Assembly (NCBI GenBank): GCA_902766115.1 | Contig: CACXCL010000181.1 | Span: 1 to 8,354 of the forward strand | Reading direction: 5' to 3' | DNA length: 8,354 nucleotides | From: an uncultured Ruminococcus sp. | GTDB taxonomy: Bacteria; Bacillota; Clostridia; Oscillospirales; CAG-272 | In this document: piece after piece, positions 1 through 5,354 of the stretch | How the letters are laid out: each line of letters opens with the position of its first letter | Numbering within the stretch: the first letter of the stretch is position 1 | Position numbers and translations under genes: made by a program | Notes under the pieces: generated by a model | The model's input: only the letters and a program-made list of their open reading frames with translations | Databases searched by the model: none | What the model was told of the DNA's origin: nothing

Positions 1-1
1 C

Positions 2-103
2 GGCAGCAACTTCAACGCAAACAACATTGCGGCTCTGGTACTGAGCACGATGGGACTCGACGCTGAGACTTATTCCGTTGTAGTCAAACGACAACGTACT
101 TGA
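2..103 (+). pseudogene. Upstream fragment of the repeat protein, before the frame break
   Basis: This frame is open from the window edge to a TGA at 101-103. It encodes a piece of the same repeat family as the gene that follows: a Gly-Ser-Asn-Phe start, a helix with Ile-Ala-Ala-Leu, then Met-Gly-Leu-Asp and a Tyr-Ser-Val-Val-Val strand. It aligns without gaps to the downstream copies around positions 630-715 and 1281-1365 (Gly-X-X-Tyr, then Val-Glu-Ala, then Thr-Gly-Leu). From about position 84 the neighbouring frame, the one containing the ATG at 159, takes over and reads on as plausible repeat sequence (Val-Leu-Glu-Ala-Thr-Asn-Val-Phe-Glu-Ile). The two pieces are therefore most likely one gene broken by a one-base shift near the AAAC at 85-88. 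The real start of the gene lies outside the window. Confidence 0.6.
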
Positions 104-158
104 AGCTACCAACGTATTCGAGATCATCAGCAGCGTAGACGCGTCCGTTGATGCACCC

Positions 159-1853
159 ATGCTCACGGCTGAGCATCCCGTGGCTCCCTCTCTCGAGGAC
201 ATCATCGAGGAGAGACTTGTCGATCTGCTTTGCAGCACGCACGGTAAGTTGGATCTTATGTTCGGTAATAGAGATACATTTACTGTAGAAACTGTCAATG
301 CACTTCTGACGGAACTGTTCGGTTACAATGCTTCTATTGATCCCGAAGCTTTTGCCGGAATCAAGTCGCAATATGACGACCAGGGCAACGGTCAGACCGT
401 TTTCACCGATAATATCGCTGTTACTTTCACCGATCCTGAAACCGATGAGAGCTATGTGGCTGAGTTTGCGTTTGCTTTCCGTAAGGATTCATTTGCAATC
501 AGTTATACTGACGCGGTTGATACCGGCGCACTCAGTGTGTGCGACGAAGAAAAGACCGACGAGATAGTTGACGCTCTTGCCGCCATTCAGGAAGGCGGTT
601 ACAGTGATGAAACACTCGTAGTGATGGATGGTAACGAGTATTCTCTCGACACAGTTGAGGCATGGTACCGTGACATCACCGGTCTCACCGGCGACGAGTG
701 GGAGTTCTTCATCTCTTGGTTCGATGAAGCAGATGGTTACACAGATGGAAACGGCGTTGGTTTAGTTCTGGTGAACAGAAATGTGAACGATGAGGGTCGG
801 ACATTTGCAGTCACTTGCGAGGTCATCCTCAAGGTCGAGCTTTCTCTCGCCGACAGAGTCGATTTCCTCATGAGCTACTATCCCTGCTCCACTCACAACT
901 GGTTTGACATCGCGCTTGGCACGAAATCCACGTTCACAACCGACGGGGTCGCTGCTGTTTTGAAGAACGCAGGCGGATTCGGTGACGACGTTGAGATCAC
1001 GTTTGACGCGGATCAGTTTAATGACGCTGTTGACTCTTTCGGCGGCGGCAACGAAGATTCTATTCAGAAGACGATTGCCGTGACCTTCACCAGCACGGCG
1101 AATGCCGAGCCCATTACCGAGAACATCACGTTCAACTTCATCAAGAACTGGTTCGCATATGATGCCGGCGCAATCACTGAGCCGAGACTCGGTACCTGCC
1201 ATGAGGAATTCGACGAAGGTCTCCTTGCCGCGGCAGAGATCCTTGATCCGCTTAATGATACCACCGTTGTGATCCCCGGTTCTGCGTACACACCTGAACT
1301 TGTTGAGGCGTACTTCCGTGAACTGACCGGTCTTACCGATTCCGGTAAGTACGGCTTCTTCGTCTGTTGGTTCGATGCTGAAGCAGGTGCTACCGGTAAT
1401 GAAATCGGCGTCGGTTTTACCTACAAAAAAGCTCCTGACGGAAGATACGAAGGAAAGTCGGTGTGCGTCGTTGCACAGCTTGGTTCGGCGGATGACAGAG
1501 TTGTCAAGACGTCCCTCGATGGATTTGTGTCCACATATAAGGACGGATCCGACGTTATCACCATCAACGCGAAGACCAATTCCTTCTCGAGAGGGGACCT
1601 CAATTCGTACCTGCTTTCAGTGCTTGGGCTGAACGGTGATCTGTACAGTGCTACACTCACTAAGAAGAACTTCGAGAATAACCTGCAGCCCAAACTCAAC
1701 GAATGCGGAGACGGAGAGACTACGGAACCTGCCAGCATGAAGATCACAGTTAAGAACAAGGTGAGCAGCGAATCGTATGCTCTTACTCTCAACTGGGCGA
1801 TCCACGTTGACAGCACCCTTGGTTCTGCTTTTGAGATGGTAGTACCCTCCTGA
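159..1853 (+). CDS. Large acidic tandem-repeat protein, function unknown (3' part of a longer gene)
   Basis: I do not recognise a named family. The 564 residues from the ATG at 159 are rich in Asp, Glu, Thr and aromatic residues. They contain two full repeat units of about 215 residues and one partial unit. Each full unit has two related halves with the pattern helix (Val-X-Ala), Thr-Gly-Leu or Gly-Tyr/Phe turn, then alternating beta strands. Matching landmarks are Cys-Ser-Thr-His at residues 25-28 and 243-246, Cys-X-Glu-Glu at 128-131 and 347-350, Thr-Gly-Leu at 174-176 and 390-392, and Trp-Phe-Asp at 187-189 and 404-406. No Shine-Dalgarno site precedes 159, and the frame is open back to 84, so this start is probably artificial. 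No transmembrane segment, LPXTG or dockerin is visible at the C terminus, which ends in Val-Val-Pro-Ser. A secreted or cell-surface role is only an inference from the acidic repeat architecture. The sequence looks less G+C-rich than the aro genes. Confidence 0.7.
   Translation: MLTAEHPVAPSLEDIIEERLVDLLCSTHGKLDLMFGNRDTFTVETVNALLTELFGYNASIDPEAFAGIKSQYDDQGNGQTVFTDNIAVTFTDPETDESYVAEFAFAFRKDSFAISYTDAVDTGALSVCDEEKTDEIVDALAAIQEGGYSDETLVVMDGNEYSLDTVEAWYRDITGLTGDEWEFFISWFDEADGYTDGNGVGLVLVNRNVNDEGRTFAVTCEVILKVELSLADRVDFLMSYYPCSTHNWFDIALGTKSTFTTDGVAAVLKNAGGFGDDVEITFDADQFNDAVDSFGGGNEDSIQKTIAVTFTSTANAEPITENITFNFIKNWFAYDAGAITEPRLGTCHEEFDEGLLAAAEILDPLNDTTVVIPGSAYTPELVEAYFRELTGLTDSGKYGFFVCWFDAEAGATGNEIGVGFTYKKAPDGRYEGKSVCVVAQLGSADDRVVKTSLDGFVSTYKDGSDVITINAKTNSFSRGDLNSYLLSVLGLNGDLYSATLTKKNFENNLQPKLNECGDGETTEPASMKITVKNKVSSESYALTLNWAIHVDSTLGSAFEMVVPS
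216..851 (+). repeat. Protein repeat unit A (about 212 residues)
   Basis: This is the first full unit of the repeat protein. It starts at Leu-Val-Asp-Leu-Leu before Cys-Ser-Thr-His and ends before Asp-Arg-Val. It aligns with unit B at a spacing of 216-218 residues. The halves resemble each other more weakly than the units do. The similarity is clear in protein but low in DNA, so the duplication is old. Confidence 0.7.
852..1487 (+). repeat. Protein repeat unit B (212 residues)
   Basis: This is the second full unit. It begins with Asp-Arg-Val and contains Cys-Ser-Thr-His, Ala-Val-Thr-Phe-Thr, Thr-Cys-His-Glu-Glu, Thr-Gly-Leu-Thr and Trp-Phe-Asp, in the same order and at nearly the same spacing as in unit A. 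The boundaries are approximate. Confidence 0.7.
1488..1853 (+). repeat. Terminal half repeat unit
   Basis: This is a third, partial unit starting with Asp-Arg-Val-Val. It contains one helix-turn-strand module (Phe-Ser-Arg-Gly-Asp-Leu, then Val-Leu-Gly-Leu-Asn-Gly-Asp) and a final strand region, then stops. It lacks both Cys-Ser-Thr-His and Cys-X-Glu-Glu, so it may act as a capping repeat. Confidence 0.55.
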
Positions 1854-1857
1854 CCCC

Positions 1858-1873
1858 TTTCCCGGACGGGAAA
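1858..1873 (+). other. Small hairpin just after the repeat-protein stop codon
   Basis: TTTCCC (1858-1863) pairs perfectly with GGGAAA (1868-1873) around a GGAC loop, four bases after the TGA. A second hairpin, TGAAGT/ACTTCA with a GTAA loop, lies at 1888-1903. Both precede the strong terminator. They may protect the 3' end of the mRNA or may be incidental. Confidence 0.4.
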
Positions 1874-1907
1874 ACAAAATGCGCTTTTGAAGTGTAAACT
1901 TCATACA

Positions 1908-1948
1908 GGAACGCCTCCGGCGAAAGCCGGGGGCGTTCCCCGTTTTTT
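1908..1948 (+). terminator. Intrinsic terminator of the repeat-protein gene
   Basis: A 14-bp stem pairs 1908-1921 with 1926-1939. It has one T-G wobble (1916/1931), a GAAA tetraloop (1922-1925), and a run of six T at 1943-1948. This is a strong Rho-independent terminator that separates the repeat-protein gene from the transporter. Confidence 0.93.
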
Positions 1949-1993
1949 CGACAACGGCGAATCTCTCACCCGGCGAAAAAACCACTCTTCATA

Positions 1994-2022
1994 TTGACAA
2001 ATAAACCTTTATCGTGTATCAT
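1994..2022 (+). promoter_or_regulatory. Promoter of the ABC transporter gene
   Basis: There is a perfect -35 TTGACA at 1994-1999, a 17-base spacer, and a -10 TATCAT at 2017-2022 (5 of 6 matches). Transcription would start near 2029, giving a 5' leader of about 50 bases. The site sits between the upstream terminator and the transporter's ribosome binding site, as expected. Confidence 0.8.
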
Positions 2023-2044
2023 AAAGCAGATACACCGGCAGGCG

Positions 2045-2061
2045 GGCACGGATCCGTCGCC
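2045..2061 (+). promoter_or_regulatory. Palindrome/hairpin in the transporter 5' leader
   Basis: ACGGATCCGT (2048-2057) is a perfect 10-base palindrome. With flanking GGC (2045-2047) and GCC (2059-2061) it can fold as a 6-bp stem with one bulged C. An outer CCGGC/GCCGG pair lies at 2035-2039 and 2059-2063. It sits six bases upstream of the AAGGAG ribosome binding site. It could be an operator or an RNA structure that affects translation. No regulator is visible in the window. Confidence 0.35.
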
Positions 2062-2078
2062 GGACCAAGGAGACCTAT

Positions 2079-5054
2079 ATGCTTGCTTTAAAAGATATAA
2101 CGAAACAGTACCGTGTCGGAGAAGAGAAGATCGACGCGCTGAACGGGATCTCCATCGCCTTCCGCAAGAGCGAATTCGTGTCGATCCTCGGTCCCTCCGG
2201 CTGCGGAAAGACCACCATGCTCAACATCATCGGCGGACTTGACCGCTACACCGACGGGGATCTCGTCATCAACGGCAGGTCGACGAAGACGTTCTCGGAG
2301 TCCGACTGGAATACCTACAGGAACCACTCCGTGGGATTTGTTTTTCAGAATTATAATCTCATCCCGCACCAGTCAGTCCTCGCCAACGTGGAGCTTTCTC
2401 TCACGCTGACCGGCGTATCCCGGGAGGAACGACGCCGCAGGGCGAAGGAGGCACTGAGCAGAGTCGGACTCTCGGATCAGATCTCCAAAAAGCCGAATCA
2501 GCTTTCAGGCGGACAGATGCAGCGCGTCGCCATAGCCCGGGCGCTGGTCAACGATCCGGATATCCTTCTTGCCGACGAGCCCACGGGTGCGCTCGATTCC
2601 GAGACCTCCGTCCAGATAATGGATATCCTCCGCGAGATCGCCTCCGACCGCCTTGTTATCATGGTCACCCATAATCCGGACCTGGCGAAGGAGTACTCGA
2701 CCCGGATAATCAAAGTCCTCGACGGCAGAGTCACCGACGACACGAATCCTTATGAGGGCGACGAAGCACCCGCGCAGTCGACGGAGAAAAAAAAGAAGGT
2801 GAAAAAGCCGTCAATGTCCTTTTTCACGGCTTTTTCGCTGTCGCTGAACAACCTGATGACGAAAAAGGGCAGGACCTTCATGACCGCATTTGCCGGCTCT
2901 ATCGGAATAATCGGTATCGCGCTGATCCTGGCTGTCTCATCCGGCACGAGCAAATATATCAATTCCGTGCAGGAAGACACTCTCACAAATTATCCTATCG
3001 CCATTGAAGCCGAATCGGTCGACATTTCCAGCCTTATTTCCTCCATGATGGGCGTGGGTGACGCCGACGAGAAGGAGCTCGCGGCGCGCGAGCCGGGCAG
3101 GGTATATTCGAGCAATATCCTCTATGAGATGACGAATTCCGTCTCTTCGGTCGAAATGAGACTTAACGATCTTAAACCGTTCAGGGAATATATCGAAAAC
3201 AGCGACGAGTTCAAAAAATACAGCAGCGAGATCCACTACGAATACGACGCGGGGATCAACGTCTACACCGAGGACCCGGACGGCAAGGTCATCACTACGG
3301 ATATCAATCTTCTGATGGAAAAAGTTATGATGGAGATCGGCGCGGGAAGCCAGCTTGCCAGCGTTTATTCCTCGCCGCTTTACACATCGATGTCCGGACT
3401 TGTAACGTGGAACGAGCTTCTCCCCGGGAAGGACGGCGAGGGCGTCAGCGAGTCCGTGAAATCCCACTATGAACTCCAGTGGGGCAGGTGGCCCGAAAAA
3501 TACGACGAGATCATCCTGATGACCGACGAAGACGGTCAGGTCAGCGACTTTGTCCTTTACTCCTTCGGATACAAACCGTTCGACGAAATGGTGAACGTGG
3601 TCACGTCCGCCCTGGCGTTCCGGAAGCCGGAGGCGTCTTCCGTCGAAAGCTGGTCGTGGGAAGAGATGGCAGCCAAAGAATTCAGAGTCGTGATCTCCGC
3701 CGACAAGTACCAGCGCCAGGAAGACGGAACGTACGTCGATCTGTCCGCAACGGACACGGGACTGTCATACCTGTACGGAAATACAGACGTCTCGATCCCG
3801 CTTCATATCGTCGGGATCGCGAAGCCCTCAAGCGGAGCCATGGTCGGCGGTCGCTTCGGGATGCTGTGTTACACTTCCGCGCTTACAAAGACCGTCATGG
3901 AAAGGACGCTCGAGAGCGATGTTGTCAAAAGTCAGCTTGAAGATCCGGACACTGACGTTATAACCGGTCTGCCTTTTAAAAACGGAGAGCAGGAAGAGGT
4001 GACAGAGGACGATATTCTTCAAATGGTGTTGAAATACCTCGACTCGCTTTCGGAAGAAAAGAAGGCCAAGGCCTACGCGGCGATCATGACTATCCCGTCG
4101 GAGGAGTACGTGAATACGGTGATCGACAGCGAAGGCGCTGTCCCGCCGAGGGATGAGATCGAAGCGCTTCTTGTGTCCGCATACGCCGAGCAAATGGGCA
4201 CAAGCGACACATCCGCCGTTGAGGATTATATCTCAAAGATGGACGACGACGCCGTTCTCGGGGCATACCGTACCCTTATGGCTCAGACAGTCATGGAGAA
4301 ATACGCCGAAGAGGTGGAGGAAAAGCTTCAGACAATGACCTCAGAGGAGATCATAGCCTCCTTTGACCCGAAATCCGTCCCCACGGACGTTCTCAAGGCG
4401 TATTATGACAGATTCATGCCCGGTGTCGGCTCGGGTACGACCTACAAGGACACGCTGAAAAAGCTCGGTTACGTGGACGAGGCGTCGCCGGACAGGATAG
4501 AGATATACGTGAACCGTTTTTCCGATAAGGATAAACTGAACGATCTGATCAAATCATACAACGAGCAGGTGGAAAACGAGGATCAGAAGATCACCTATAC
4601 GGACTACGTGGGACTGATAATGTCGTCTGTCTCCACGGTCATAAACGCCATCACGTACGTTCTTATCGCCTTTGTCGCGATCTCACTTGTGGTCTCATCC
4701 ATCATGATAGGGATCATCACCTATGTTTCCGTCCTCGAGAGAACTAAAGAGATAGGTATCCTCCGTTCCATCGGAGCGTCCAAACGGGATATTTCGAGGG
4801 TGTTCAACGCGGAAACCTTTATCGAAGGACTGGCGGCGGGACTTCTCGGCATCCTTGTCACTCTGCTCCTGACCATTCCGATAAACCTCATAATCCACAA
4901 GCTCAGCGGGATATCGCGTCTGAGCGCCGTCCTTCCTTTCCGGGGAGGAGTCGCGCTGATCATAATCAGCGTCGTGCTGACTCTCATCGCCGGACTGATC
5001 CCCTCGAGAGTGGCGGCGAACAAGGATCCCGTGGAAGCGCTGAGGACCGAATGA
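2079..5054 (+). CDS. Fused ABC transporter ATPase-permease, MacB/LolCDE superfamily, with large extracellular domain
   Basis: The start is fixed by AAGGAG at 2067-2072, six bases before the ATG. Residues 1-220 are a LolD/MacB-type ATPase: Walker A Gly-Pro-Ser-Gly-Cys-Gly-Lys-Thr-Thr (38-46), Q-loop Gln90, signature Leu-Ser-Gly-Gly-Gln (142-146), Walker B with Asp166 and catalytic Glu167, and switch His198. A Lys-rich linker (237-243) leads to transmembrane segment 1 (about 267-289). An extracellular domain of about 560 residues follows, then three membrane segments near 855-880, 912-937 and 956-976. The FtsX-type cytoplasmic loop Glu-Arg-Thr-Lys-Glu-Ile-Gly-Ile-Leu-Arg and the closing Asp-Pro-Val-Glu-Ala-Leu-Arg are typical of the family. 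Residues 640-780 of the ectodomain are acidic and mostly helical, a probable insertion into the MacB-like core. The family couples ATP hydrolysis to movements of the extracellular domain rather than forming a classical channel. The substrate cannot be told, and no partner protein or sensor kinase is adjacent. Confidence 0.92.
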   Translation: MLALKDITKQYRVGEEKIDALNGISIAFRKSEFVSILGPSGCGKTTMLNIIGGLDRYTDGDLVINGRSTKTFSESDWNTYRNHSVGFVFQNYNLIPHQSVLANVELSLTLTGVSREERRRRAKEALSRVGLSDQISKKPNQLSGGQMQRVAIARALVNDPDILLADEPTGALDSETSVQIMDILREIASDRLVIMVTHNPDLAKEYSTRIIKVLDGRVTDDTNPYEGDEAPAQSTEKKKKVKKPSMSFFTAFSLSLNNLMTKKGRTFMTAFAGSIGIIGIALILAVSSGTSKYINSVQEDTLTNYPIAIEAESVDISSLISSMMGVGDADEKELAAREPGRVYSSNILYEMTNSVSSVEMRLNDLKPFREYIENSDEFKKYSSEIHYEYDAGINVYTEDPDGKVITTDINLLMEKVMMEIGAGSQLASVYSSPLYTSMSGLVTWNELLPGKDGEGVSESVKSHYELQWGRWPEKYDEIILMTDEDGQVSDFVLYSFGYKPFDEMVNVVTSALAFRKPEASSVESWSWEEMAAKEFRVVISADKYQRQEDGTYVDLSATDTGLSYLYGNTDVSIPLHIVGIAKPSSGAMVGGRFGMLCYTSALTKTVMERTLESDVVKSQLEDPDTDVITGLPFKNGEQEEVTEDDILQMVLKYLDSLSEEKKAKAYAAIMTIPSEEYVNTVIDSEGAVPPRDEIEALLVSAYAEQMGTSDTSAVEDYISKMDDDAVLGAYRTLMAQTVMEKYAEEVEEKLQTMTSEEIIASFDPKSVPTDVLKAYYDRFMPGVGSGTTYKDTLKKLGYVDEASPDRIEIYVNRFSDKDKLNDLIKSYNEQVENEDQKITYTDYVGLIMSSVSTVINAITYVLIAFVAISLVVSSIMIGIITYVSVLERTKEIGILRSIGASKRDISRVFNAETFIEGLAAGLLGILVTLLLTIPINLIIHKLSGISRLSAVLPFRGGVALIIISVVLTLIAGLIPSRVAANKDPVEALRTE
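2789..2836 (+). other. Slippery heptamer plus hairpin at the ATPase-permease junction (candidate -1 frameshift signal)
   Basis: Within an A8 run (2787-2794) the gene reads A AAA AAG at 2789-2795 in the correct codon phase for -1 slippage, the same heptamer as in E. coli dnaX. Five bases later GAAAAAGCCGT (2801-2811) pairs perfectly with ACGGCTTTTTC (2826-2836) around a 14-base loop. A shift here would end the ATPase before the first membrane segment and add about 70 off-frame residues up to a TGA near 3005. The Lys-Lys and Phe-Phe codons on either side could produce this pattern by chance. The CGGC followed by T5 also resembles a weak intrinsic terminator. Confidence 0.35.
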
Positions 5055-5097
5055 TCGCATATTTGATCTTTCTTTGACGGTTTTTGAATAATTATTG

Positions 5098-5126
5098 TTG
5101 ACAAAGCGTATATTCGGTGATAAAAT
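5098..5126 (+). promoter_or_regulatory. Promoter of the aro operon (extended -10)
   Basis: There is a perfect TTGACA at 5098-5103, a 17-base spacer, and TAAAAT at 5121-5126 (5 of 6 matches) preceded by an extended TGA element at 5118-5120. The predicted start near 5133 places the leader peptide about 36 bases downstream. The 43 bases between the transporter stop and this promoter show no convincing terminator, so some read-through from the transporter is possible. Confidence 0.88.
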
Positions 5127-5136
5127 ATAACGAAAA

Positions 5137-5155
5137 GGAACGCGCGACGCGTTCC
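5137..5155 (+). promoter_or_regulatory. Inverted repeat at the 5' end of the aro leader transcript
   Basis: GGAACGCG (5137-5144) and CGCGTTCC (5148-5155) form a perfect 8-bp inverted repeat around CGA. It starts about four bases after the predicted transcription start and ends directly against the leader peptide's GGGAGG (5156-5161). It could stabilise the RNA 5' end, tune leader translation, or be a DNA operator. Confidence 0.55.
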
Positions 5156-5168
5156 GGGAGGTACTCAA

Positions 5169-5228
5169 ATGGCGTCTTCCTTCTCCTTTGCGGCATATTT
5201 CTGGTTCTATTACTTTTTTCAGAGGTAA
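5169..5228 (+). CDS. Aromatic amino acid leader peptide (19 residues) controlling the aro operon
   Basis: The ATG at 5169 follows GGGAGGT (5156-5162) at ideal spacing and opens a 19-codon frame ending in TAA (5226-5228). The peptide is MASSFSFAAYFWFYYFFQR. Ten of its 19 residues are aromatic (six Phe, three Tyr, one Trp), eight of them consecutive at positions 10-17. It lies between a strong promoter and the gene for the first enzyme of aromatic synthesis, and is followed by overlapping antiterminator and terminator folds. The expected role is to sense shortage of charged tRNA-Phe, tRNA-Tyr or tRNA-Trp: a stalled ribosome on codons 10-17 would favour the antiterminator. The peptide itself probably has no other function. 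The bias to Phe and Tyr suits an operon that contains tyrA. The peptide sequence and context are directly visible; the mechanism is inferred from the known class of attenuators such as pheL and trpL. Confidence 0.9.
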   Translation: MASSFSFAAYFWFYYFFQR

Positions 5229-5246
5229 TAGTGATTTGTGCTGCGA
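5188..5246 (+). promoter_or_regulatory. Attenuator stem 1:2 (anti-antiterminator)
   Basis: Positions 5188-5197, covering leader codons 7-10 just before the aromatic run, can pair with 5237-5246. This gives ten pairs, three of them G-T wobbles, with GCGGCA against TGCTGC as the core. The polypyrimidine TTCC at 5177-5180 may extend it by pairing with GGAA at 5255-5258. A ribosome stalled on codons 10-17 would cover segment 1 and free segment 2. It is the weakest of the three leader folds. Confidence 0.55.
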
Positions 5247-5301
5247 CGGAAAGAGGAAAATGACCTTAAGAGTTTGGTTTTCTGAGGCCGCACGGATCAC
5301 T
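5230..5301 (+). promoter_or_regulatory. Attenuator stem 2:3 (antiterminator)
   Basis: Positions 5230-5241 pair with 5290-5301 in twelve uninterrupted pairs, two of them G-T wobbles at 5236/5295 and 5237/5294. After one mismatch, G5243-C5288 and C5244-G5287 add two more. Segment 3 overlaps the left arm and loop of the terminator, so the two folds exclude each other. Segment 2 starts two bases after the leader stop codon. It would be covered by a ribosome that finishes the leader and exposed when the ribosome stalls upstream. Confidence 0.75.
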
Positions 5302-5328
5302 CCGGTGCGGCCTTGTATTATTTTGTTT
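5285..5328 (+). terminator. Attenuator terminator (stem 3:4) before the DAHP synthase gene
   Basis: Positions 5285-5296 pair with 5301-5313 in twelve base pairs, with a single bulged G at 5304 and a TCAC loop. A T-rich tail (5313-5328) follows, with runs of four and three T. It lies 27 bases upstream of the DAHP synthase start, so it would act as a conditional terminator and not as the end of the preceding gene. Confidence 0.85.
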
Positions 5329-5354
5329 CAAGTCACGGAAGGGGAGAATGATAA

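Noticed and set aside
5055..5097. Terminator directly after the transporter gene
   Set aside because: GATC repeats and a short T-rich stretch are present, but no stable stem precedes a T run.
4695..5300. Antisense frame of about 200 codons reaching into the aro leader
   Set aside because: It runs through the conserved C-terminal membrane part of the transporter and the leader peptide, and has no recognisable protein features.
5133..5354. T-box riboswitch in the aro leader
   Set aside because: The conserved T-box sequence (AGGGTGGNACC type) and specifier-loop architecture are absent. The leader peptide and simple three-helix attenuator explain the region better.
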